Notes under the pieces: model-generated
The model's database searches: none
What the model saw: only the letters and a program-made list of their open reading frames with translations
Told to the model about the DNA's origin: nothing
From: Bacillota bacterium
GTDB lineage: Bacteria; Bacillota; Bacilli; Bacillales_B; DSM-18226
NCBI GenBank assembly: GCA_021821235.1
Contig: JAKACS010000158.1
Span: forward strand, 1-7,091
Length of the DNA: 7,091 nucleotides
Direction of reading: 5' to 3'
Made by a program: the position numbers and the translations under genes
Shown: positions 1 through 7,091 of the stretch, in pieces
Layout: every line of letters begins with the position of its first letter
Numbering within the stretch: the first letter of the stretch is position 1

Positions 1-346
1 AACTTGGAGAGTCTACACCCATGGCGGCCGGAAGCCGACTGAAAAGTTAGCGGTTGAATGGGCGCGTGAAGCGGAAAAATGCGGAGCCGGAGAAATTTTA
101 CTAACAAGCATGGACAGCGATGGTGAGAAAGATGGCTTTGATTTGGAACTGACCAAGGCTGTCAGCGAGGCTGTCTCAATACCGGTGATTGCGTCCGGCG
201 GTGCCGGAAATGCCGATCATTTTGTTGCCGCATTTGTCGCTGGAAAAGCGGATGCCGCTTTGGCGGCGTCGATTTTTCATTACAAAGAAACATCGGTCGA
301 TGAGGTGAAGAGCTATCTGAAAGATAAAGGGGTGGCGGTACGATGA
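1..346 (+). CDS. hisF: Imidazole glycerol phosphate synthase cyclase subunit HisF (3' part)
   Basis: This is the C-terminal ~114 residues of HisF, which is about 252 aa when complete; the 5' part lies outside the window. The reading frame is open from base 2, well before the first in-frame ATG at 110, so that ATG is internal. HisF is the cyclase half of the HisFH complex. It uses ammonia from HisH to turn PRFAR into imidazole glycerol phosphate and AICAR in the cytoplasm. Visible family motifs are THGGRKPT near the left edge, the [14 protein letters not shown] strand with a conserved active-site-region Asp, the phosphate-binding IASGGAGN loop, and [11 protein letters not shown] near the C-terminus, all typical of the (beta/alpha)8 barrel. 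The stop codon overlaps the hisI start (ATGA, 343-346), so translation is probably coupled. Identification is secure; only the truncation by the window edge limits it. Confidence 0.97.
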   Translation, partial: TWRVYTHGGRKPTEKLAVEWAREAEKCGAGEILLTSMDSDGEKDGFDLELTKAVSEAVSIPVIASGGAGNADHFVAAFVAGKADAALAASIFHYKETSVDEVKSYLKDKGVAVR

Positions 347-675
347 CGGCTGATGAGTTAAAGTTTGATGAAAAAGGGTTGATTCCGGCTATTGTCCAGG
401 ATGCAAAAACGAAAGAAGTGTTGACCCTTGCCTATATGAACCGTGAGTCCTTTGCGAAAACGTTGGAATCGAAAGAAACATGGTTTTATAGCCGTTCCCG
501 TCAGGAATTATGGCATAAAGGGGCAACGAGCGGCAATACCCAGACGGTCGTCGGCTTGAAAGTGGACTGTGATTGCGATGCCTTGGTCGTGCTTGTCCAT
601 CCGAAGGGACCGGCGTGCCACACCGGGGCTGTAAGCTGTTTTAAGGAGGGAGAGTTTGAAGATGGAAAACTATGA
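343..675 (+). CDS. hisI: Phosphoribosyl-AMP cyclohydrolase HisI (stand-alone)
   Basis: This 110-aa protein opens the purine ring of phosphoribosyl-AMP, the third step of histidine synthesis. Family hallmarks are present: [32 protein letters not shown], the acidic DCDCD motif (75-79) expected to bind Mg, and Cys76, Cys92 and Cys99, whose 16- and 7-residue spacing matches the Zn ligands of characterised HisI. The start at 343 overlaps the hisF stop by 4 nt and follows an AAAGGGGTGG stretch (326-335) at good spacing. In most Bacilli this domain is the N-terminal half of a ~209-aa fused HisIE. Here it stops after [12 protein letters not shown], and hisE continues in the next frame. This is either a true split or a one-base frameshift in the record. 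The catalytic domain itself looks intact. Confidence 0.95.
   Translation: MTADELKFDEKGLIPAIVQDAKTKEVLTLAYMNRESFAKTLESKETWFYSRSRQELWHKGATSGNTQTVVGLKVDCDCDALVVLVHPKGPACHTGAVSCFKEGEFEDGKL
643..650 (+). promoter_or_regulatory. Shine-Dalgarno for hisE inside hisI
   Basis: AAGGAGGG lies within the last codons of hisI (Lys-Glu-Gly). It is 6 nt before TTG 656 and 12 nt before ATG 662, counted from AAGGAGG. Its strength favours independent initiation of HisE rather than a simple broken fusion, although a purine-rich linker could contain such a sequence by chance. Confidence 0.65.
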
Positions 676-955
676 GATTTTGAAGAAGCTGGAACAAGTG
701 ATTATTGAACGGGAAAAGGAACGGCCAGAAGGTGCCTATACGACGTATTTGTTTGAAAAAGGTGTCGATAAAATTTTGAAAAAAGTTGGTGAGGAATCCG
801 CCGAGGTCATCATCGCCGCTAAAAACCGGAGCCATGAGGAATTGAAATGGGAAGCATCCGACTTGCTGTACCATTTAATGGTCTTGTTGGTAGAACAGGA
901 ATTGCCATTTACAGAAGTATTGAAAACGCTGGAAGAGCGTCATAAAGGAAGATAA
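656..955 (+). CDS. hisE: Phosphoribosyl-ATP pyrophosphohydrolase HisE (stand-alone)
   Basis: This protein hydrolyses phosphoribosyl-ATP to phosphoribosyl-AMP plus pyrophosphate, the second step of histidine synthesis and the supplier of HisI's substrate. The sequence is a complete HisE domain of the all-alpha MazG-like fold: [18 protein letters not shown], then [16 protein letters not shown] with the metal-binding Glu cluster, then [18 protein letters not shown]. The start is uncertain. TTG at 656 sits 6 nt after AAGGAGG (643-649), a sensible spacing. The ATG at 662 would be 12 nt away and shortens the protein from 99 to 97 aa. The gene overlaps hisI by 20 nt (or 14) in the +1 frame and is followed by a terminator, so it is the last his gene. 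Removing one base near the junction would give a fused HisIE of about 203 aa, close to the usual length. Confidence 0.93.
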   Translation: MKMENYEILKKLEQVIIEREKERPEGAYTTYLFEKGVDKILKKVGEESAEVIIAAKNRSHEELKWEASDLLYHLMVLLVEQELPFTEVLKTLEERHKGR

Positions 956-960
956 GTTCG

Positions 961-1000
961 AATCGCCGGTGCAAGTACTACCGGCGATTTTGCTTTGTTT
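961..1000 (+). terminator. Intrinsic terminator of the his operon
   Basis: There is a perfect 10-bp stem, AATCGCCGGT (961-970) with ACCGGCGATT (980-989), and a 9-nt loop. It is followed by a T-rich run (TTTTGCTTTGTTT). It begins 5 nt after the hisE stop, so it closes the histidine operon on the + strand. The reverse strand has no T tract next to the stem, so it does not look bidirectional. Confidence 0.85.
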
Positions 1001-1036
1001 GAGTTGTGTTGTTTAAGGTGCGATGACGAACGGAAG

Positions 1037-1069
1037 CATGCGTCATGGGGAAGGGTTTCATGACGCATG
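1037..1069. repeat. Long inverted repeat, hairpin 1
   Basis: CATGCGTCATG (1037-1047) pairs perfectly with CATGACGCATG (1059-1069) around an 11-nt purine-rich loop, giving an 11-bp stem. There is no T tract directly after it on either strand, so it is not an obvious terminator. Its core arms, GCGTCATG and CATGACGC, recur exactly 52 bp downstream in hairpin 2, which marks it as one unit of a repeat family. Confidence 0.8.
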
Positions 1070-1090
1070 GAAGCGGAAAAAAAGGTTGGG

Positions 1091-1119
1091 CGCGTCATGA
1101 GCGGGTGTGTCATGACGCG
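1091..1119. repeat. Long inverted repeat, hairpin 2
   Basis: CGCGTCATGA (1091-1100) pairs perfectly with TCATGACGCG (1110-1119) around a 9-nt loop. Both arm cores sit exactly 52 bp from those of hairpin 1, while the loops and outer bases differ. Read on the minus strand, the stem is followed within about 8 nt by a run of seven T, so minus-strand termination is possible but weakly supported. Its right arm and A-rich tail resemble the corresponding part of the 52-bp tandem units that follow. Confidence 0.78.
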
Positions 1120-1127
1120 TGGAGGGA

Positions 1128-1371
1128 GAAAAAAATCGATGAAGGTTAATAAGAGCTGTTCATAAAGCCCGGTAAGGCGAAAAAAATCCGATCAAGGTCA
1201 ATAAGAGTGGTTCATAAAGCCCGGTAAGGCGGAAAAAATCCGATCAAGGTCAATAAGAGTGGTTCATAAAGCCCGGTAAGGCGGAAAAAAGCCGATGAAG
1301 GTCAATAAGAGCTGTTCATAAAGCCCGGTAAAGCGAAAAAAATCCGATGAAGGTCAATAAGAGGGGTTCAT
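1128..1371. repeat. 52-bp direct tandem repeat array (about 4.4 units plus leading tail)
   Basis: Units start with AAGGTY at 1142, 1194, 1246, 1298 and 1350, an exact 52-bp period. The invariant TTCAT block (its C at 1161, 1213, 1265, 1317 and 1369) keeps the same spacing. Each full unit reads AAGGTCAATAAGAG, a variable pair, GTTCATAAAGCCCGGTAA, GCG, an A run, then TCCGATS. Units 2 and 3 are nearly identical (TGG and GCGG variants). Units 1 and 4 share a second variant (CTG and GCGA). The fifth copy is cut after 22 nt. The leading 1128-1141 is the tail of a preceding unit. Function is unknown. No clear strong stem occurs within a unit, and the array does not encode a continuous ORF. Confidence 0.9.
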
Positions 1372-1428
1372 TTAAAAAAACGCTTTGAAAAAACGCAGTT
1401 CAATTTCTTCTCCGACAGCTGCTACATA

Positions 1429-1437
1429 TGTTATACT
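1429..1437 (+). promoter_or_regulatory. Probable extended -10 promoter of the TPR gene
   Basis: TG-T-TATACT is an extended -10 element (TATACT at 1432-1437), 35 nt before the ATG at 1473. No good -35 is found 17 nt upstream (TCTCCG), which an extended -10 can tolerate. It lies just downstream of the repeat array. Because the his terminator precedes it, the TPR gene needs its own promoter, and this is the best candidate. Confidence 0.5.
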
Positions 1438-1472
1438 ACTTTAGGTATGTTGGATAAAAAATGGAGGACTGC

Positions 1473-2941
1473 ATGAGTAAAAACGCGAAAGCAACCATAC
1501 AGAATGGTAAAATTTTAACCTTTCTTCCAAATGGGGAATATTACTTTAAAAAGGGTTTAAAAGCCTATCATCGTCATGATCTGAGTAAGGCAAAAAAATA
1601 TCTTCAGCGGGCAATGCAGCTGGAACCGATAGAACCGATGATTGCCTGTCAGTTGGCGATTGTTTTAACCGAAATGGGTGAGTATGAAGATTCGAATCAA
1701 CTCCTGCAGCATATCCTGGAAGAACTAGATCAAGAAATGGTTGAATGCCATTACTTTTTAGCAAATAACTATGCCTTTTTAGGCTTTTTTAAAGATGCAT
1801 TTCAACAGGCAAAACGCTATTTGGCATTGGAACCGGATGGCGACTTTGCAGACGACAGCGAAGAATTATTGGAGTTATTGGCTCTGGAGTCGGATGAATT
1901 GGAAGAAGAGCTGTATGAAGAAGACGATTTAATTTTCAAACAGGAACAAGCTCGTGAACTGCTCGAGACAGGTTATTTTCACAAGGCAATTGAACTCCTT
2001 CAAACAGTGATTCAAGAGTACCCAGCATATTGGTCAGCGTACAACAATCTGGCACTTGCCTATTTTTATTTGGGCGAAGTGAAGAAAGCTGAAGCCATTT
2101 TGCACGACGTATTGGAGCAAAATCCCGGCAACCTTCACGCCTTGTGCAATCTGCTCGTTTTTGCCCATTATCGCAAACAAACGAAAAAGGCCGCAAAACT
2201 GTTGAAAATGTTAAAAAAAATTCAGCCGCTTGTTGCAGAACATCAATTCAAACTAGGAGCAACCTTTGCGCTAGCTGGCGAGTTTGACCTTGCTTATTTT
2301 TGGTTAAAAAAGCTTTACAAATACGGATTTGATGGAGACGGACCTTTTTATTACTGGCTGTCTTTTGCCGCCTATCACACGGGAAACACGGTGTTTGCCA
2401 AAATGATTTGGAAAAAAGTCATTGAGTTGAATCCGGAAAAAGCCGGGAGTGAACCTTGGCAAGAACAGGAATTTGAAAATCTTCCACACTACATTTCTGA
2501 AAAGCTGAAAAGCGAGCAAACGGAGGAACGGCTGTTTTCCCTTTTCCTGATTTCCGTATCCGATCAGCGCGAGAAATTGCTTACCTTGATTCATATCAAT
2601 CAACTGAATGAAATCGAGCAGGAATATGCAACATTCGTCATCAACCAAGACTCCACTCTGCTTTTGTATGGACATGAAACCGCCAAAAGTCTCTACCAAT
2701 TTTATCAGCCGATCGGGACAGTAGAAGCGGGCTTGTTTTTAATGTGGTTTTCCATTTTGCTAGAAGCAATTCACCAAGGGCTTGATTTAAAAAACAGTCA
2801 CGCATGGGCTGCAGCAACAGAATATATGTGGAAAAAATTGCGCAACGAAAAAAGCTCCCAACAGGAATTGGCCAGCCGCTATGGTCTTTCTGCTGCGACA
2901 GTGGGCAAATATGTAAAATTGGTGAACAATTGTTTGCAATG

Positions 2942-2942
<1 letters not shown>
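1473..2942 (+). CDS. TPR-repeat protein with C-terminal HTH-like segment (YvcD-like)
   Basis: This soluble protein of 489 aa has no signal peptide or membrane segment. The start at 1473 is preferred because the in-frame ATG at 1461 overlaps the GGAGG SD (1463-1467), which sits 5 nt before 1473. About eight tetratricopeptide-like helical pairs can be seen: roughly 22-52, 55-85, 90-122, 154-184, 187-218, 221-252, 255-285 and 289-322. A Glu/Asp-rich stretch (about 126-152) splits the first three from the rest. The last ~25 residues (SQQELASRYGLSAATVGKYV) look like a helix-turn-helix. TPRs are protein-interaction scaffolds; no catalytic motif is visible and the partner is unknown. Position just before trxB and general architecture match B. 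subtilis YvcD, a TPR protein of unknown role. No terminator separates it from trxB, so read-through is possible. Confidence 0.88.
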
Positions 2943-3988
<1,046 letters not shown>

Positions 3989-4036
3989 GGGATTCTACAA
4001 AAACTTCACAAAAACGTTACCAGCATTTAATTCTAT

Positions 4037-4053
4037 TGTAACAAGAGTGAAAT
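4037..4053 (+). promoter_or_regulatory. WalR-box-like direct repeat
   Basis: TGTAAC-AAGAG-TGAAAT fits the WalR consensus of two TGTWAH half-sites with a 5-nt spacer, with one mismatch in the second half. It overlaps where a -35 would lie for the -10-like TATGAT (4064-4069), 10 nt further on. Any transcript would meet the terminator at 4111 within about 65 nt. The match could be chance in this A+T-rich gap. Confidence 0.25.
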
Positions 4054-4110
4054 ATTGGCAGGGTATGATAATATTAGTAATTGACCCCCTTTAAAATATA
4101 ATCCTTTTAC

Positions 4111-4140
4111 GCACAGGTGAACCGCCTGTGTTCTTTTTTT
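4111..4140 (+). terminator. Intrinsic terminator after trxB
   Basis: CACAGG (4112-4117) pairs with CCTGTG (4125-4130), with G-T wobbles possible at both ends and a short loop. TTCTTTTTTT follows at once (4131-4140). It lies 122 nt after the trxB stop and separates trxB from the yvcI cluster. Confidence 0.85.
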
Positions 4141-4246
4141 GGCTAATCAAACAAACATACTGCGAGCGGCACCGTGAAGAATAAAAACATTGCTAACCAT
4201 TGCGGGTCGGCAGGGATGGTAACAAAAACAACAAATTTGTAATTCA

Positions 4247-4275
4247 TTGTGACTGTATTTGAAAAATAGTATAAT
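4247..4275 (+). promoter_or_regulatory. Sigma-A promoter of the yvcI-rapZ-yvcK-whiA cluster
   Basis: TTGTGA (4247-4252) and a perfect TATAAT (4270-4275) are separated by exactly 17 bp. Transcription would start near 4282, giving a ~45-nt leader before the yvcI ATG. It lies downstream of the trxB terminator, and no other terminator or strong promoter is seen before whiA, so it probably drives the whole cluster. Confidence 0.8.
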
Positions 4276-4285
4276 GAAAAGAATC

Positions 4286-4297
4286 AATAAGCTTATT
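4286..4297. repeat. 12-bp perfect palindrome in the yvcI leader
   Basis: AATAAGCTTATT is a perfect palindrome at about +5 to +16 of the predicted transcript. The position suits an operator, but no regulator family can be named from it, and short A+T-rich palindromes arise by chance. Confidence 0.4.
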
Positions 4298-4326
4298 CGT
4301 TGTACATAGCGGTTGAGGTGAGGAAT

Positions 4327-4785
4327 ATGCAGCGTGTCACCAATTGTGTATTGATGCGGGATAATCAAGTATTATTGCTTCAAAAGCCCCGGCGCGGCTG
4401 GTGGGTGGCTCCAGGAGGCAAGATGGAACCTGGCGAATCCGTACGCGATTCCTGTGTCCGTGAATACCGGGAAGAAACAGGGATTTATCTGAAAAATCCA
4501 CAGCTTAAAGGCGTATTTACTTTTATTATGAAAGATCTGGATCAAGTTACTTCTGAATGGATGATGTTTACCTTCATGGCAACGGACTCGGATGGAGTGC
4601 GGTTTGAGGAAAGTGTTGAAGGGAAGCTCGCTTGGCAACCGATTGATCAAATCGCCACATTGCCGATGGCGCCGGGTGACCACCATATTCTTGATTACAT
4701 GATTCACGGAAAAGGGATCATCTATGGCACTTTCACATATACAAATGATTTTGAGCTTATAAGTTATCGATTGGATCCGAGCTGA
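4327..4785 (+). CDS. yvcI: Nudix hydrolase YvcI
   Basis: This 152-aa protein of the MutT/Nudix family hydrolyses nucleoside diphosphates linked to another moiety, in the cytoplasm. The complete Nudix box is at 31-53: Gly31, Glu37, then REYREETGI (45-53), with the metal-binding Glu pair 49/50. It is preceded by the characteristic RRGWWVAPGGK. Annotation pipelines often call this group 8-oxo-dGTP diphosphatase, but the sequence does not settle the substrate. Sequence and place match B. subtilis YvcI, the first gene of the yvcI-yvcJ-yvcK-whiA-crh cluster. The start is ATG 4327, since the upstream TTG 4300 lies before the SD-like GAGGTGAGG (4315-4323), which overlaps any extension. The next gene, rapZ, begins 20 nt after the stop. 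Confidence 0.93.
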   Translation: MQRVTNCVLMRDNQVLLLQKPRRGWWVAPGGKMEPGESVRDSCVREYREETGIYLKNPQLKGVFTFIMKDLDQVTSEWMMFTFMATDSDGVRFEESVEGKLAWQPIDQIATLPMAPGDHHILDYMIHGKGIIYGTFTYTNDFELISYRLDPS

Positions 4786-4805
4786 TTAAATAGGGGGAGT
4801 TTGAT

Positions 4806-5699
4806 ATGAGTACCGGTTCGACAAGCGATACGCAAATGGTAATCATTACAGGGATGTCCGGCGCGGGGAAAACCGTGGCCATTCAAAGTTTTGAGGATTT
4901 GGGCTTCTTTTGCGTTGACAATTTGCCGCCAACTTTGCTGCCGAAATTTTTAGAACTGATGAAGGAATCCGGGAATAAGATGAATAAAGTAGCGCTTGTA
5001 ATGGATTTGCGCGGACGGGAATTTTTTGACCACCTTTTTAAAGCGTTAGATGATCTGGCCGAAACATCATGGGTGACACCACAAATTTTATTTTTGGATG
5101 CAGACGACTCAACACTCGTTCGGCGCTACAAAGAATCCCGGCGTACCCATCCGCTTGCCCCGTCAGGCCTTCCGCTTGAAGGGATACAGCTGGAAAGGGA
5201 GCTGCTTGAGGAGTTAAAAGGAAGAGCCCAGCTTATTTACAATACATCACAAATGAAGCCCCGTGAGCTTCGTGAAAAAATTTTAAATGAATTTTCGTTG
5301 AATAAAAAAACCATTTTTACCGTCAATGTCATGTCGTTTGGCTTTAAATACGGACTTCCCATCGATGCCGACCTTGTGTTTGATGTACGCTTTTTGCCCA
5401 ATCCCCATTATATTGATCATATGCGGCCGAAAACTGGCTTGGACGTGGATGTATCCAGCTATGTTTTAAAATGGAGCGAAACGCAAAAATTCCTGGAAAA
5501 AGTGACAGAGCTCCTCAGTTTTATGCTCCCACATTATATGAGGGAGGGGAAAGCCCAACTTGTGATTGCCATCGGCTGTACCGGGGGTCAGCATCGTTCA
5601 GTTGCACTGGCGGAATATATTGGCCATTATTTTGAAAAAGATTACCATACTCAGATTGCGCACCGTGACATTGAGAGGAGAAAGGACACAACAAAATGA
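4806..5699 (+). CDS. rapZ: RNase adapter / nucleotide-binding protein RapZ (YvcJ)
   Basis: This 297-aa cytoplasmic P-loop protein has the Walker A motif GMSGAGKT at 16-23, a conserved [13 protein letters not shown] segment, the Walker B-like [10 protein letters not shown], and the RapZ C-terminal domain with GCTGGQHRS (257-265) and a basic HRDIERR tail. B. subtilis YvcJ hydrolyses nucleotides, affects competence, and interacts with GlmR (YvcK) when UDP-GlcNAc is bound. E. coli RapZ guides RNase E to the GlmZ RNA to control GlmS. Whether the RNA role holds in Bacilli is not established by this sequence, and the basic tail seen here is modest. An SD of AGGGGGAG (4792-4799) lies 6 nt before the ATG. 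The stop overlaps the yvcK start by 4 nt, which argues for coupled synthesis. Length and sequence match the family throughout. Confidence 0.95.
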   Translation: MSTGSTSDTQMVIITGMSGAGKTVAIQSFEDLGFFCVDNLPPTLLPKFLELMKESGNKMNKVALVMDLRGREFFDHLFKALDDLAETSWVTPQILFLDADDSTLVRRYKESRRTHPLAPSGLPLEGIQLERELLEELKGRAQLIYNTSQMKPRELREKILNEFSLNKKTIFTVNVMSFGFKYGLPIDADLVFDVRFLPNPHYIDHMRPKTGLDVDVSSYVLKWSETQKFLEKVTELLSFMLPHYMREGKAQLVIAIGCTGGQHRSVALAEYIGHYFEKDYHTQIAHRDIERRKDTTK

Positions 5700-6682
5700 G
5701 TCAATTGGAACAGCCTAGAATTGTCATCATTGGCGGTGGAACAGGTCTCCCTGTCTTATTAAGGGGGATGAAGCAGTATCCTGTTGACATTACCGCGATT
5801 GTGACGGTTGCAGATGATGGCGGCAGTTCGGGAAGATTGCGCGATGATTTGCATATTCCTCCTCCAGGTGATATACGCAATGTGTTAGCCGCTTTATCAG
5901 ATGTGGAGCCGTTGATTGAGGAGATGTTCCAGCATCGCTTCAAAACATCCAATGAATTATCCGGTCATTCTCTTGGAAATTTAATCTTGGCTGCGATGAC
6001 ATCGATTACCGGAAACTTTGTCCATGCCATACAAGAGATGAGCAAAGTGCTAAATGTATGCGGCAAAGTATTGCCTGCAGCCAATCAAAGTGTTGTCTTG
6101 CATGCCCAGTATGAAGATGGTACGGTTGTTTCTGGTGAGTCAAAAATTCCGTATTCAGGGAAAAAAATCCACAGAGTGTTTTTAACTCCGAATGATATTC
6201 AGCCGCTGCCCGAAACGATTCAGGCGATTCGCCAGGCCGATTTAATTATTATTGGACCAGGAAGTTTGTTTACAAGTATTCTTCCAAATTTGCTTGTGCC
6301 CGTGCTTGGGCAGGAAGTTTGCCGTTCCCGTGCGAAAAAAGTCTATATTTGCAATCTGATGACCCAGGCGGGCGAAACGCTTGGATTCACAGCGAGCGAC
6401 CATGTTAAGGCGATTTATGACCATCTGGATTGTGCTTTTATCGATACGATTTTAGTCAACAACGAAGATATTCCTGCTGATGTTCAGCTTCGTTATAAGC
6501 AAGAACTGGCGCATCCGGTTCAGTATGATCTTCCACTTCTTTTTGATTTAGGCTTGGAGGTTGTTCATGGGGATATTGCTGTTTTGGAGAATCGGTCACT
6601 GCGACATGATCCGAAAAAGGTGGCAGAAATTTTATATAATTTACTGATTGCTGAAACCAAAAAGCGGTATGAAGCGTATTAA
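5696..6682 (+). CDS. yvcK: Gluconeogenesis factor YvcK (GlmR, CofD-like)
   Basis: This 328-aa protein of the CofD-like UPF0052 family has its signatures: [14 protein letters not shown] at the N-terminus (11-24), [14 protein letters not shown] (36-49), PPPGDIRN (55-62), SGHSLGN (89-95) and [15 protein letters not shown] in the middle. B. subtilis YvcK (renamed GlmR) binds UDP-GlcNAc and stimulates GlmS, the entry enzyme for amino sugars. Its loss harms cell shape and growth on gluconeogenic carbon sources. It also binds YvcJ, the product of the preceding gene. The start at 5696 overlaps the rapZ stop as ATGA. AGGAG and AAAGGA occur 9-20 nt upstream, so the SD is loose and coupling probably helps initiation. 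It looks full length with no missing motif. Confidence 0.95.
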   Translation: MSQLEQPRIVIIGGGTGLPVLLRGMKQYPVDITAIVTVADDGGSSGRLRDDLHIPPPGDIRNVLAALSDVEPLIEEMFQHRFKTSNELSGHSLGNLILAAMTSITGNFVHAIQEMSKVLNVCGKVLPAANQSVVLHAQYEDGTVVSGESKIPYSGKKIHRVFLTPNDIQPLPETIQAIRQADLIIIGPGSLFTSILPNLLVPVLGQEVCRSRAKKVYICNLMTQAGETLGFTASDHVKAIYDHLDCAFIDTILVNNEDIPADVQLRYKQELAHPVQYDLPLLFDLGLEVVHGDIAVLENRSLRHDPKKVAEILYNLLIAETKKRYEAY

Positions 6683-6776
6683 TAGTTGGCTGGTTTCATT
6701 TTGTTATTTTTCTAAAAAAGCGCAGCAAGAGAAGCAGTTGAATGGTTCTAGTGCCAGCATGTAGGGGGGTGAAAGG

Positions 6777-7091
6777 ATGTCTTTCGCTTCGGAAACGAAA
6801 AAGGAATTAACGACGCTTGAGGTGAAATCGTGCTGCAGCCATGCTGAGCTTTCCGCATTAATCCGTATGAACGGATCACTTTCCTTCTCGAATCGAAAGC
6901 TAGTAGTCGATGTTCAAACGGAAAATGCGGCGATTGCTAGAAGAATTTATACCCTGATAAAAAGAAGCTATGATGTGCAAGTGGAATTGCTTGTACGTAA
7001 GAAAATGCGGCTCAAGAAAAACAATGTCTACATTGTCCGCCTTGCCCAGCAGGCAAAAGAAATTTTGGAGGATTTGAAAATCCTTGGCGAA
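6777..7091 (+). CDS. whiA: Sporulation/cell-division regulator WhiA (5' part)
   Basis: The first 105 residues of WhiA (about 316 aa when complete) run off the right edge. [46 protein letters not shown] and [19 protein letters not shown] are near-identical to Bacillus WhiA and form the N-terminal LAGLIDADG-like domain, which lacks nuclease activity in WhiA. The C-terminal HTH domain lies outside the window. WhiA is a DNA-binding protein needed for sporulation septation in Streptomyces. In B. subtilis it is linked to division and chromosome segregation. An SD of AGGGGGG (6763-6769) lies 7 nt before the ATG. A 94-nt gap without terminator separates it from yvcK, so it is probably co-transcribed from the yvcI promoter. 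Confidence 0.95.
   Translation, partial: MSFASETKKELTTLEVKSCCSHAELSALIRMNGSLSFSNRKLVVDVQTENAAIARRIYTLIKRSYDVQVELLVRKKMRLKKNNVYIVRLAQQAKEILEDLKILGE

Larger units (their letters stand above)
956..1472. other. Non-coding gap with hairpins and a 52-bp tandem array
   Basis: This ~517-bp stretch between hisE and the TPR gene carries no plausible gene on either strand. In order it holds the his terminator, two related long hairpins, a 52-bp tandem repeat array, a short A-rich stretch with two AAAAAACGC copies 13 nt apart (1375 and 1388), and a promoter and SD for the TPR gene. The repeat period of 52 is not a multiple of three, and no start codon with an SD opens a frame through the array, so it is unlikely to be coding. 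Confidence 0.8.
3989..4326. other. Non-coding gap between trxB and yvcI
   Basis: This 338-bp stretch has no convincing ORF. It holds, in order, a WalR-box-like sequence (4037-4053) with a -10-like TATGAT/GATAAT, a perfect but probably unused TATAAT at 4097, a terminator (4111-4140), an unremarkable segment (4141-4240), a sigma-A promoter (4247-4275), a 12-bp palindrome, and the yvcI SD. As I recall the B. subtilis map, the cell-wall hydrolase gene cwlO (yvcE) lies in this neighbourhood; it is not present here. Confidence 0.7.

Noticed and set aside
641..874. Minus-strand ORF over hisE
   Set aside because: It lies entirely over the strongly recognised hisI/hisE coding sequence, has no SD and shows no known motif; a shadow frame.
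1091..1119. Minus-strand terminator at hairpin 2
   Set aside because: A T run follows on the minus strand only after a ~7-nt gap, and no minus-strand gene is present that would need it; kept as a repeat only.
1128..1371. CRISPR array
   Set aside because: The 52-bp units are contiguous and repeat along their whole length, with no unique spacers and no cas genes nearby.
1461..1472. Upstream start (MEDC) for the TPR gene
   Set aside because: This ATG is part of the SD sequence ATGGAGG that serves the ATG at 1473.
4081..4102. Promoter TTGACC...TATAAT before the trxB terminator
   Set aside because: The spacer is only 10 bp; the start site would fall at the terminator stem itself, so a functional promoter is unlikely.
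4147..4368. Minus-strand 73-aa ORF with a hydrophobic stretch in the trxB-yvcI gap
   Set aside because: It covers the yvcI promoter and start region in antisense, and its hydrophobic run comes from A+T-rich promoter DNA; no SD or homology is evident.

Overview
The window is a piece of core chromosome from a member of the Bacillaceae, a low-to-moderate G+C Gram-positive. The evidence is a gene order and protein sequences very close to the his–yvcD–trxB–yvcI–yvcJ–yvcK–whiA neighbourhood of Bacillus subtilis, strong AGGAGG-type ribosome binding sites, and sigma-A-type promoters. All recognised genes lie on the + strand. I see no phage, transposon, CRISPR, tRNA or rRNA, and no defence or accessory gene cassette.

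Region 1 (1-1000) is the end of the histidine operon: the C-terminal half of hisF, then hisI and hisE, closed by a strong intrinsic terminator. HisI and HisE, normally fused as HisIE in Bacilli, are separate overlapping ORFs here, one frame apart, with a good Shine-Dalgarno inside the end of hisI.

Region 2 (about 1001-1440) is non-coding and is the least ordinary part of the window. Two long-stem hairpins (1037-1069 and 1091-1119) lie exactly 52 bp apart. They run into a tandem array of 52-bp units (1128-1371, about 4.4 copies) that share part of their sequence with the hairpin units. A possible extended -10 promoter and an SD then start a TPR-repeat protein.

Region 3 (1473-3988) holds the TPR protein, which resembles B. 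subtilis YvcD and ends in a helix-turn-helix-like segment, and trxB, thioredoxin reductase. A candidate promoter before trxB carries an AGCA tetramer where an Spx element would be expected.

Region 4 (3989-4326) is non-coding: a WalR-box-like sequence, a terminator (4111-4140), and a clear sigma-A promoter (TTGTGA-17-TATAAT) followed by a 12-bp palindrome.

Region 5 (4327-7091) is the conserved Gram-positive cluster: Nudix hydrolase (yvcI), rapZ/yvcJ, yvcK/glmR and the 5' part of whiA. In B. subtilis, YvcJ and YvcK (GlmR) are functionally linked in the control of amino-sugar and cell-envelope precursor synthesis, and WhiA is a conserved DNA-binding protein tied to division and chromosome segregation. 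rapZ and yvcK overlap by 4 nt (ATGA), which suggests coupled translation.

Nothing in the coding part looks like a new biological system. The points worth a second look are the intergenic repeat array, the hisI/hisE split, and a few candidate regulatory sites.
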